A DNA stretch of 64,000 bases, taken from NCBI GenBank assembly GCA_944390005.1, contig CALXOJ010000001.1:62001-126000 (forward strand). Direction: 5' to 3'. The translations under genes and the position numbers were made by a program. The notes under the pieces were generated by a model, which was given only the letters and a program-made list of their open reading frames with translations, was not told the DNA's origin and did not search any database. Each line of letters starts with the position of its first letter. The first letter of the stretch is position 1. The stretch is from an uncultured Spirochaetota bacterium (lineage in GTDB: Bacteria; Spirochaetota; Spirochaetia; JAFGXN01). Below, in pieces: positions 18,495 through 26,082 of the stretch.

Positions 18495-18829
18495 TGGCGG
18501 TTCAACCGATCGATATTCAGGTGAATTTTTCTCAACTCAATACGGTTAGTGCGGAGCAAACAATGGCTAAACAAGCCGCTTTGGCGGCGGACGCCGATTC
18601 AACCCGACGAATGATCGCCGAGTCGCTGATTCGTTCCGAGCGGGTCAAAAAAATTGATAATGATATGAACGGAGTCTCCGCCATTCGTGATGATGAGGAA
18701 GAGGCTGCCGGAAAAAAATTTGATGAAAATTCTTCTCCCAAAAAAGAAGAAGCGCCGGCTGCAGCGAAGAAGAAAATCGTTTTTATTGATGATCCCGATA
18801 AAGGACGGGAAGTTGATCTGATGTGCTGA
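18494..18829 (+). CDS. Unknown small protein in motility operon
   Basis: This 111-residue protein starts at GTG 18494, overlapping the stop of the preceding gene by one base. It is hydrophilic and Ala/Glu/Lys-rich without a signal or membrane span. It ends with a short conserved-looking stretch (KKIVFIDDPDKGREVDLMC). I recognise no domain. The one-base overlap and position point to co-expression with fliA and the FapA-like gene. Confidence 0.65.
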   Translation: MAVQPIDIQVNFSQLNTVSAEQTMAKQAALAADADSTRRMIAESLIRSERVKKIDNDMNGVSAIRDDEEEAAGKKFDENSSPKKEEAPAAAKKKIVFIDDPDKGREVDLMC

Positions 18830-18841
18830 GTTAAGACAGAA

Positions 18842-19327
18842 ATGTTGTGGCTGCTTCTTTTAGATGTTATTGGTCTTATTTGTATTTATTTTCTTCTAAG
18901 ACAGAAACTGCGGCGCGATATAGGCGTTGAAAATCAAATTGACCGTATTCGTACTCATTTTAATGATTTAACCGTCGATATGAACGGTGCGACTTCTCGG
19001 AATATCGAATTACTTGAAAATCGTATAAAAGAAGCAAAAAAGCTGATTCGCCGACTTGATGCGGCGATCTATGAAGCTCGCAAAACAGGCACTGAAGCTC
19101 CGAAGGTGTCGAATTCCGCTGAACCGATCAGGGAGATCAGGGAAGAAGAAGTCGAAGAGGACGCTGCTGTCAGACCGCCGATCTCTGAGGTTGAACGGGA
19201 AACAATTTTAAAATGGGCTCAAAAGGGAATGTCTTCCGAAGAAATTGCCGAACTTTCGGGAAGGCAATTACAGGAAGTGGAATTGATTGTTTCATTTTCG
19301 AAGGCGGCAGAAAACAGCAAAACATAA
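18842..19327 (+). CDS. SwrB-like single-span membrane protein
   Basis: This 161-residue protein has an N-terminal membrane span (MLWLLLLDVIGLICIYFLL), a helical/coiled-coil middle and an acidic linker. The C-terminal helix-turn-helix-like end (GMSSEEIAELSGRQLQEVEL) resembles the C-terminal segment of SwrB/DUF6115-type proteins. In Bacillus subtilis SwrB lies just downstream of sigD and promotes C-ring and export-gate maturation. The same architecture and a position shortly after fliA make a SwrB-like role plausible. The similarity is judged by eye and is not proof of orthology. Confidence 0.6.
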   Translation: MLWLLLLDVIGLICIYFLLRQKLRRDIGVENQIDRIRTHFNDLTVDMNGATSRNIELLENRIKEAKKLIRRLDAAIYEARKTGTEAPKVSNSAEPIREIREEEVEEDAAVRPPISEVERETILKWAQKGMSSEEIAELSGRQLQEVELIVSFSKAAENSKT

Positions 19328-19367
19328 AAAAAGCGGCATACAACCGGATTTTAATTATGTACGCCGC
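19325..19367 (-). terminator. Intrinsic terminator for the DUF115 gene
   Basis: Read on the reverse strand, GCGGCGTAC (19359-19367) pairs with GTATGCCGC (19333-19341), with one G-U pair. A run of seven T follows. It lies between the converging ends of the motility operon and the lepB operon. On the forward strand the hairpin has no good T-tract. Confidence 0.65.
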
Positions 19368-19416
19368 CCTGCTGTACTTTTATTATCGGACAGCTCAAAA
19401 AATACTTAACAATTTT

Positions 19417-20709
19417 TTATTCAAAGAGACGGCTTTTTACTGTCATGCCGTCGATTCGGCTGCCGCGAAAATCAATGCGGATGCACTCTTTCGCATATTC
19501 GGCAAACCAGCGGCGGTAAAGATCCATTCGTTGGTCTGACAGAATCGGCGCTCCGTTGCCGTCTTTCGCTTCGCTTTTCAGTGGTGAACGGAGCAGCGCA
19601 TCGGATTGAGTTTCGGCGGGATTCAGGCGATCGCCGGAGAAAAGAGCTTTTTCTTCAAAGAAAGAGCCTTTTGCGTGCGTTTTGCCGTCAGGATAACCGA
19701 GATCGATTCCAATCAAAAAAACAGTTTTCGGATTCATGAGACGTGCCGCTTCAACCGCGGTTGCGGCCACCGTTCCTCCCGAACCGAGAAAAGGAACGTG
19801 ATATTTTTCGGCTGCGGCTGTTTCTCCCGGAAATCGCGATGCATAAAAAAGAATTTCTCTCCACGGCTTTCTTATATTCAAAAAATAAGTCGATAACGGG
19901 GCAATCAATGTTATTCCTTTTGCATTGAAAAAAAAGAGATGCATTGCGTTATAAAATTGAGGGTCGCCTGTAACAACAAAATCGGGAGTTATGCCGTGTT
20001 TTTGTAAGACTGAAGCAGCTGTGTCAACAGCCAGTAAAATCAGATCCGATCGGCAGTTCTTCACTTCATCGATGTGGTCGTCCAACGTCGGACCTGCGCC
20101 GATAACCGCTGTCGGCCGCCCGATTGCGCGGTTTTTCAGCTCCATTACCGTGCGCGGCATTGCGCAGAAGAGCGGCAGTGTGCGTTTGATGTTTTGGGAA
20201 AAACGCTTTCCGTATTTTTTTAAAGTTGCGGAGTTGGTATTTTCGATTTGTCTGCGGTAGTTTGCCAATGCTCGAATGCGAGTGCAAATGGACGGAAACA
20301 GTTTTTCGACAGGCGGCGGAATCAACAGGGCGGTATTTGAAGAGGGATGATCGGAAAGAAAGAGAGAGAGTGTTGCTTCGCTGAAAGGTGTTAAAATACG
20401 GATGTTTTTCGGAAAATTCGTCATCAGTTCCGGATATTGCTGCCGCAAGACAGTATAAACGGAGGAATCGGGAACAATCATTAAAATGTCAGCTTTCGGA
20501 AACTGTTCGGCGATTTGCAGAGGCAGATATCCGAGACCGTTTTCGACAACGATGACGGCCTCTGTTTGCGAGGAGAGGGCGGCCGCGGTCTTTTCGGCCT
20601 CCCGGAGCGGATCATAGACGGAGTGCAGCGGAATTCCGTCAATCGAAAGGGAATAAGCACCCTGTCTTGAAGAAACAATGCAGAGATTCCGATTATTCGA
20701 GCTCGACAT
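19417..20709 (-). CDS. DUF115 / Maf-like protein (possible flagellin glycosylation factor)
   Basis: The 430-residue protein (start at 20709 chosen; overlaps the PBP gene by 17 nt) has the DUF115/MptE-like Rossmann domain with AVIGAGPTLDDHI. It also has DFVVTGDPQFYNAMHL and the metal/nucleotide-site region FLIGIDLGYPDGKTHAKGS. Motility accessory factors (Maf) with this domain transfer nonulosonic acids to flagellins. Treponeme flagellins are known to be glycosylated. The hydroxymethylpterin pyrophosphokinase activity of archaeal relatives is the alternative. Location behind a cell-wall enzyme rather than a flagellin gene leaves the role open. Confidence 0.75.
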   Translation of the reverse strand: MSSSNNRNLCIVSSRQGAYSLSIDGIPLHSVYDPLREAEKTAAALSSQTEAVIVVENGLGYLPLQIAEQFPKADILMIVPDSSVYTVLRQQYPELMTNFPKNIRILTPFSEATLSLFLSDHPSSNTALLIPPPVEKLFPSICTRIRALANYRRQIENTNSATLKKYGKRFSQNIKRTLPLFCAMPRTVMELKNRAIGRPTAVIGAGPTLDDHIDEVKNCRSDLILLAVDTAASVLQKHGITPDFVVTGDPQFYNAMHLFFFNAKGITLIAPLSTYFLNIRKPWREILFYASRFPGETAAAEKYHVPFLGSGGTVAATAVEAARLMNPKTVFLIGIDLGYPDGKTHAKGSFFEEKALFSGDRLNPAETQSDALLRSPLKSEAKDGNGAPILSDQRMDLYRRWFAEYAKECIRIDFRGSRIDGMTVKSRLFE

Positions 20710-22675
20710 AAATGACAGCGTCTTTCTGTAGCACGGAGTTTGGTTCGGGACTTTGAGATACAACTTTTCCCTCTCCGGTGATGTGAAATTTAAAATTTTT
20801 AGAGTAAAGTCCGATTAAATCCCGTTTGGAAAGACCGATTAAGTCGGGAACTTTTCCGGAAGTTGGAGTCGGAATTGAGTTTGCCGGATTTGTTTTTAAT
20901 TTATCGGAAATTTCATAAAGAGAGTCGGTTTCTTTATAGACATTCAAGTAAAGAATCAACTTCTCTGCCAAATTTCTGACCAACGGCGCCGTGACGTTGC
21001 TGCCGTAAATGCTTCCGGCCCGAGGAGAGAAAACGGCTCCGTAAACAATAAAACGCGGTTTTTCAGCCGGAAAAAGCGTTAGCGCTGATGCAACGTACTT
21101 GTCATCATAATATCTTTTATTTTGTTCATCGAAAATTTGAGCGGTTCCCGTTTTTGAGGCTAACCGAATTCCGTTGACAGCGGTTTTTCTGGCCAATCCG
21201 CCTTCGGTTCCTTCCGTCATCATTTTCAGGATATTTTGAACAGTTTTATAAGAGAGGACTTCTTCAGAAATTGCGACACGGGCAGCGGCCACTTCATTTC
21301 CTTCCGAATCTCGAATAGATTTGATAACGTGGGGACGCAGCAGGCGGCCTTCATTGGCGAAAACTGTTGCGGCAGTAACGATTTGTAATGCGGTCGTTGA
21401 AATTTCCTGCCCCATGGTAATTGTTGCAAGACTGCGTCCGGACCATGACGACGGACGACGCAGGACTCCTTTGTTTTCATTGCTGAGTCCCAATCCGATG
21501 CGCTGCCCGAAGCCAAAGTTGCGCAGTTTTGTATATAATTCATTTTTGCTCAAATACTCCGTTGATGTGCATGCCGCTGTATTGCAGGAAAGAACAATGG
21601 CATCTTTCGGAAATACCCGACCGTGTGGCGTTACACATTGAATGACAGACGGAGGAGTGCCTGTTCCGGGAATTTCATATGATGCTCGGCAGAAAAGTTC
21701 TTGGTTCAGAGGGATTCGTCCGGTATCTAACGCACAGGCAACGGTAAAAATTTTTAAAACCGATCCCGGTTCAAAAGCATAAGAAATGGCGCGGTTCATA
21801 CGCGAAGAAGAATCTGATTTATTGTAAAAATTCGGGTTAAAAGTCGGCGCATTTTCCATAGCCAGAATTTCTCCCGTTTGAGCATCCATAACGATGAAAA
21901 TCGCCGCATCTGCCTTCTCTTCCGTCATTGCCGTTTTGGCCTGTTGTGCAGCCATGTATTGAATTTGTGTGTCGATAGTCAGATAAACGTCTCGGGTAAT
22001 CACAACGCTGTCGACAACTTTATTTGCGGACAAATCTTCGTCGTAGATCTTTTCAACCCCTTCCCGCGCAATTCCGTCAAAATCAACAAATCCCAAAATG
22101 TGCGCCGCCAGCTCACCTTTCGGATAACTGCGGCCTTGATTCTCTTCGATAAATTGATTGAGCCGCAAAATCGGATAACGATCAACTTTTTCTTCCGCAG
22201 ACGCTGTTTGAATTTCATTCCGTTGAGAAGCGGCAGCATTGATTTCGTCAACTTTGACCGACAGTGCTGCAATTTCTTCTTTGGAAGCACGGCGTTTATA
22301 GAGGCGGTATTTCCCGCCTTTGCTCAAATCGGTAAAAATTTCCTTTGCCGGAATGTTTAAAACTGAAGATAAAATCTCGGCAGCCATTTGATATTCTTTG
22401 AAATCGCCTTCTGTTTGGACTTTGTAAACAATATCAGTGAAAGTTGTTTGTGTTGCCAATAAGGATCCGTTTCGGTCTCTGATATTTCCGCGATGTTCGG
22501 CGGCATAATCGGAAATTTGCATGGTTCGTCCGGCGGTTGATTGATTGCCGACCATGAGCGAGGCGTAGCGAAATAAAATAATCAGCGACGCTGTAAGCAC
22601 CAGCGCGGCCGTCGCTAAAATTCCTTTTTTGCCTATTTTTACCGATTTGTTTATCCGATTTTGCTTTTTTATCAT
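20693..22675 (-). CDS. Class B penicillin-binding protein with PASTA domain (FtsI/SpoVD type)
   Basis: This peptidoglycan transpeptidase makes cross-links at the septum or side wall. Of 660 residues, one N-terminal span (about 18-36) comes first, then the dimerisation domain. The transpeptidase domain has all catalytic motifs: S305-x-x-K308, S363-C-N365 and K508-T-G510. A C-terminal PASTA domain begins near residue 608 (VPDLIGLSKRDL) and ends in YVELE. PASTA on a single class B PBP is typical of SpoVD/PBP2x-like enzymes. It follows lepB by 22 nt in the same operon. Confidence 0.92.
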   Translation of the reverse strand: MIKKQNRINKSVKIGKKGILATAALVLTASLIILFRYASLMVGNQSTAGRTMQISDYAAEHRGNIRDRNGSLLATQTTFTDIVYKVQTEGDFKEYQMAAEILSSVLNIPAKEIFTDLSKGGKYRLYKRRASKEEIAALSVKVDEINAAASQRNEIQTASAEEKVDRYPILRLNQFIEENQGRSYPKGELAAHILGFVDFDGIAREGVEKIYDEDLSANKVVDSVVITRDVYLTIDTQIQYMAAQQAKTAMTEEKADAAIFIVMDAQTGEILAMENAPTFNPNFYNKSDSSSRMNRAISYAFEPGSVLKIFTVACALDTGRIPLNQELFCRASYEIPGTGTPPSVIQCVTPHGRVFPKDAIVLSCNTAACTSTEYLSKNELYTKLRNFGFGQRIGLGLSNENKGVLRRPSSWSGRSLATITMGQEISTTALQIVTAATVFANEGRLLRPHVIKSIRDSEGNEVAAARVAISEEVLSYKTVQNILKMMTEGTEGGLARKTAVNGIRLASKTGTAQIFDEQNKRYYDDKYVASALTLFPAEKPRFIVYGAVFSPRAGSIYGSNVTAPLVRNLAEKLILYLNVYKETDSLYEISDKLKTNPANSIPTPTSGKVPDLIGLSKRDLIGLYSKNFKFHITGEGKVVSQSPEPNSVLQKDAVIYVELE

Positions 22676-22697
22676 AAGTCCTCTTGAAAAATCGTTT

Positions 22698-23231
22698 TTA
22701 ACCGTGTTCTGAAGAAGCGTCTTCGATTCTCGCCGATATTTTAAAAAGTACTTTTCCCTGAACGCGGTCGATTGTCACAAATCCGAAATCCCGGGAATCT
22801 GTCGAATGGCTGCGGTTGTCTCCCAACAGGAATATAGCATGTTTCGGAATTTTTGTAAAATCTTCGAATAAATATTTTTTGGAATCGGAAATATGAAGAA
22901 CTTCTCCGTTGATTGAGATTGTATTTGGATCAATGAAGTTGATAAGATCTCCTTCCGTTGCAAGAACCCTTTTGATTAAAAGTTGGTTTGTTTGCGGACT
23001 TTTGAAAATTACAATATCGTTGCGAAGAATTTTCGCATGCGTTCTGCTTGATAAAAACCTTTTTCCGTTATATAATGAAAGAACCACAATACGGTCGCCT
23101 TTACGGAGTGTAGGGTTCATCGAATCGCCGTCGATTCGTTTGATATCAAAAGATGCGGAGAGGATGACGGCCCAAAAGATTAGAAAAAGAGGGAATAGAA
23201 AAAATCGAAAGATTTTTTTTAAGGCGAACAT
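22698..23231 (-). CDS. lepB: Signal peptidase I
   Basis: This enzyme cleaves signal peptides at the outer face of the inner membrane. With the start at 23231, the 177-residue protein has one N-terminal span (IFRFFLFPLFLIFWAVIL). The serine/lysine dyad is in DGDSMNPTLRKGD and LLIKRVLATEGD, and the box LLGDNRSHSTDSRDFGFV is present. An upstream in-frame Met exists but would add residues unlike the family and cross the promoter. It is the first gene of the reverse operon. Confidence 0.92.
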   Translation of the reverse strand: MFALKKIFRFFLFPLFLIFWAVILSASFDIKRIDGDSMNPTLRKGDRIVVLSLYNGKRFLSSRTHAKILRNDIVIFKSPQTNQLLIKRVLATEGDLINFIDPNTISINGEVLHISDSKKYLFEDFTKIPKHAIFLLGDNRSHSTDSRDFGFVTIDRVQGKVLFKISARIEDASSEHG

Positions 23232-23237
23232 AAATGT

Positions 23238-23264
23238 TAAACTCGCATAAAAAATAACCGATAT
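23238..23264 (+). promoter_or_regulatory. Sigma-28-like promoter upstream of the M23 peptidase
   Basis: TAAA (23238-23241), exactly 15 nt, then ACCGATAT (23257-23264). The consensus is TAAA-N15-GCCGATAA. The -10 element differs from the flgF site (GCCGATAT) by one base. The predicted leader is about 48 nt to the ATG at 23319. A nearby TATAAT (23282-23287) could provide a sigma-70 alternative but lacks a -35. Confidence 0.5.
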
Positions 23265-23281
23265 AACAGTATCGTTGTTAT
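23254..23281. repeat. Hairpin/inverted repeat in the lepB-M23 divergent region
   Basis: AATAACCGATA (23254-23264) is followed by a 6-nt loop and TATCGTTGTTATT, which is its reverse complement apart from two extra bases. It covers the sigma-28-like -10 element and the lepB start-site side. It could be an operator or a leader hairpin on either transcript. Confidence 0.4.
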
Positions 23282-23308
23282 TATAATGCTGACTGCAGAA
23301 TGAAACAA
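23280..23308 (-). promoter_or_regulatory. Sigma-70 promoter for the lepB operon
   Basis: On the reverse strand: TTGTTT (-35, 23303-23308), 17 nt, then a perfect TATAAT (-10, 23280-23285). The predicted 5' leader is about 42 nt. It faces away from the M23 peptidase gene and overlaps the downstream part of that gene's leader. Confidence 0.65.
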
Positions 23309-23318
23309 GGGCTTCCCT

Positions 23319-24368
23319 ATGAAAAGAGAGAGAAAATATTTTTATAAAAAACGCAATAATGCAATTCATTTTCAATTTGATAAGGCATCCCGGTTTTACA
23401 ATCGGTTAAAAGGGCTCGTTACAAAGCGGCGTTTGGGGGTTGCCTGCGGTTCAATTACTGCTGTTTTTCTTTTTTCGGCGTTTGCGGTCTTTCCGTTTTC
23501 CACGGAACGGTTGGTTGATATAGATTCGCATGAAGAAGAGTTTTCTTTGCAATTTATTGCCGAATACTATCAAATGGATTATTCCGGCGTCGGAAGCGGC
23601 GGCGATATGGAACAGGAAATTGAAATGTTCAAAGAATTCGCCTACACGACGTACACGATTCAGCCCGGAGATACACTGGAAGGAATTGGCCGCGACAACA
23701 AAGTTTCGTTGGATACATTGATCAGTTACAATAATATCAAAGACTGCCGCCGCCTGATTCCGGGAACCGATTTGCGCATTCCCAATTTAGACGGGGTTTT
23801 GCATAAAATCAAAAAAGGCGATACGTTGGAGTCGATTGCCAAGCAGTACGATGTTAACATAAACAACATTATTGACAGCAATAATTTGGAATCGGAAGTT
23901 TTGGCTGTCGGCAATCAAATTTTTGTCCCGGGCGGAAAGTTAAGCGAATACGAATTAAAAAAAGCTATCGGCAATCTGGTGATTTGGCCGTGCACCGGAC
24001 GGCTGACATCTTATTTTGGCTACCGAGCCGATCCTTTCACCGGAAAACGGTCGTTTCACACCGGAATCGATATTGCTAATTATCGAGGAGCTCCGATTCG
24101 GGCCGCCATGAGCGGAAAAGTCGTTCTCAACGATTACCGTCCGCGCGGATACGGTCGGTATGTCGTCATTCAGCATTCGAACGGATTGAAAACGCTCTAC
24201 GGTCACCTGAACAAATCGTTTGTCCGTTCGGGACAATGGGTGGAACAGGGACAGTTGATCGGCGAAATGGGCACGACGGGATACAGTACAGGCAATCACC
24301 TCCATTTTACGATTTACGAACACGGCCGCCTGGTCAACCCTTTCAATTACTTGTCGGGTAACAGATGA
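23319..24368 (+). CDS. LysM-M23 peptidoglycan endopeptidase
   Basis: This is a zinc endopeptidase that opens peptide cross-links in the wall. Its 349 residues are a basic cytoplasmic N-terminus, one span (about 40-60), and two LysM wall-binding modules (about 111-156, YTIQPGDTLEGIG; about 161-205, HKIKKGDTLESIA). The C-terminal M23 domain has intact zinc ligands and catalytic His: H247, D251, H296 and H329 (FHTGIDIANY, YGHL, GNHLHF). The downstream glgA overlaps its stop (ATGA). The promoter region carries a sigma-28-like site, so it may be expressed with motility genes. Confidence 0.93.
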   Translation: MKRERKYFYKKRNNAIHFQFDKASRFYNRLKGLVTKRRLGVACGSITAVFLFSAFAVFPFSTERLVDIDSHEEEFSLQFIAEYYQMDYSGVGSGGDMEQEIEMFKEFAYTTYTIQPGDTLEGIGRDNKVSLDTLISYNNIKDCRRLIPGTDLRIPNLDGVLHKIKKGDTLESIAKQYDVNINNIIDSNNLESEVLAVGNQIFVPGGKLSEYELKKAIGNLVIWPCTGRLTSYFGYRADPFTGKRSFHTGIDIANYRGAPIRAAMSGKVVLNDYRPRGYGRYVVIQHSNGLKTLYGHLNKSFVRSGQWVEQGQLIGEMGTTGYSTGNHLHFTIYEHGRLVNPFNYLSGNR

Positions 24369-25780
24369 AAAAAAAAGCAGCCGTTGCGTTTGTATCAGCA
24401 GAAGCGGCTCCGTTTTCTCAAACGGGAGGATTGGGCGATGTCGTTCCCGCATTGGCGGAAGCTTTTGTCAACGAAGGAGTTTCCGTCACGGTTTTTCTGC
24501 CGTTTTATCGAAAAAATGCCGGATTAAAAACCGCCCGTTTACCGATTTCGTTTTGTGTTGATGAATCAATCACATCCGAAAAAACACTTTTTTCTGCACT
24601 TAACCGCAACGGGGTTGAATACATTTTTGTCAAAAGTCCGGGAATTTTTACCGACGGCGAATACGGTGACTGTAACGGAGCTTATGCAGACAACTGCTGC
24701 CGTTTTTCCCTTTTCTGCCGCTCAGTTGCCGGTTACTTAATCGAATGCGGCCGTTCGTTTGACATTATTCACTGCCACGATTGGCAAACCGGTTTGCTGC
24801 CTGCATTGCTGAAACGGCATCGTTTTTCCGCTAAAACTGTCTTTACAATACACAATTTGGCGTATCAGGGAGAGTTTGACGATAATTTTATCGCTTATAC
24901 GGGTTTACGGAAAGATGATTTTGCGGTTGAAAATCATTGCAGCGTCAATTTCATGCGCGCGGCATTAAAAGCAGCCGATAAGATCACAACAGTCTCTCCG
25001 ACATACGCAAGAGAAATTCTTGAATCGGGAAACGGCTGCGGAATGGAGGATTTGCTTCGTTCGCGCGGAGATTGTTTTTGCGGCATTCTGAATGGAATCG
25101 ACGTCAGCGAGTGGAATCCGGAGAGCGACAGTTTCATTCCGTATTCATATTCGCTTTCCGATTTTTCGGGAAAGAGTCAAAACAAAGCTTTTTTTATGGA
25201 GGAAAACGGATTAAAAAATCCACAGCGGCCTTTGTTTGTGATGATTTCCCGATTGGCGCGACAAAAGGGAATTGAAGCGTTGTACGGAGAAAACGGCGCT
25301 GTCGAACGGCTACTGACTCAATTCGATCTCAATTTAGCGGTCATCGGTACCGGCGATCCGGAGACGGAGCAGAAAATTAAAGACCTCTCCGAACGGTATG
25401 AAAACTTTTCCGGGACGGTCGCGTTCTCTTCAAGGCTCTCTCATTTAGCCGAAGCCGCCGGCGACTTTTTTTTGATGCCGTCATTGTATGAGCCATGCGG
25501 ATTGAATCAGCTTTATTCACTGCGATATGGAACCATTCCTTTGGTAACGGCGACCGGCGGGTTAGCTGATACGGTTTGCACCGATACCGATCTCTCGGTT
25601 CGAACCGGCATCCGCATTCCCGGAAATTCGGCGGATGATATCGTTGCCGCTGTTGCGGATGCACTTCGGCTTTATGCTGACGGACCGGCGGCGGTTGACG
25701 CTGTTCGTCGGAACGGTATGAGCCGCGATTTTTCATGGCGTGCGTCATGCATTGAATATTTAAACTTCTATAACAGTTGA
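24365..25780 (+). CDS. glgA: Glycogen synthase (ADP-glucose type)
   Basis: GlgA transfers glucose from ADP-glucose to growing glycogen. The 471-residue GT5 enzyme has the N-terminal domain opening KKKAAVAFVSAEAAPFSQTG, where the Lys of the usual KTGGL loop is Gln19. The central IHCHDWQTG motif is normal, as is the C-terminal catalytic box (MPSLYEPCGLNQLYSLRYGT). It overlaps the M23 gene by 4 nt and is therefore cotranscribed with it. glgC lies 302 nt downstream on the same strand. Confidence 0.94.
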   Translation: MKKKAAVAFVSAEAAPFSQTGGLGDVVPALAEAFVNEGVSVTVFLPFYRKNAGLKTARLPISFCVDESITSEKTLFSALNRNGVEYIFVKSPGIFTDGEYGDCNGAYADNCCRFSLFCRSVAGYLIECGRSFDIIHCHDWQTGLLPALLKRHRFSAKTVFTIHNLAYQGEFDDNFIAYTGLRKDDFAVENHCSVNFMRAALKAADKITTVSPTYAREILESGNGCGMEDLLRSRGDCFCGILNGIDVSEWNPESDSFIPYSYSLSDFSGKSQNKAFFMEENGLKNPQRPLFVMISRLARQKGIEALYGENGAVERLLTQFDLNLAVIGTGDPETEQKIKDLSERYENFSGTVAFSSRLSHLAEAAGDFFLMPSLYEPCGLNQLYSLRYGTIPLVTATGGLADTVCTDTDLSVRTGIRIPGNSADDIVAAVADALRLYADGPAAVDAVRRNGMSRDFSWRASCIEYLNFYNS

Positions 25781-26082
25781 TTTTTCAAAAGATGATCTTT
25801 TTGTGCTTCTCTGGCTTCCTATTTGCGCAATGAAAGGGCGTAAATCATAATTTCTTTTGTAAATAACAACACTTTTTGATACAGATTTCGACTGTTTTTC
25901 CGTGAATGGATTTGAAAAGAGTCTGCCGTTAGAAAATATTCACGTTGATTTTGATTTGAGAAGGTCGCGTTGATAAAGATTTTTTGAGATTTATGCGGCA
26001 GCTGCGGAAATCATCTCGATTTAAAGAAAAAAATTGTTGCATTTTCAGTCTCGCGGATTAAAATAAAGGTGAGAGGTAAACG
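25781..26082. other. AT-rich spacer between glgA and glgC
   Basis: No convincing gene, RNA or strong terminator is visible in these 302 nt. Its 3' end carries a promoter candidate for glgC. I looked for a riboswitch-like paired structure and did not find one. Confidence 0.5.
26037..26064 (+). promoter_or_regulatory. Candidate sigma-70 promoter of glgC
   Basis: TTGCAT (26037-26042), 16 nt, TAAAAT (26059-26064). The implied leader is only about 12 nt, enough to hold the GGTGAGAGG ribosome site before ATG 26083. Confidence 0.35.

Noticed and set aside
25781-26082. Riboswitch or small RNA between glgA and glgC
   Set aside because: No stable paired structure or known core motif could be drawn. 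Only a weak promoter candidate at the 3' end.
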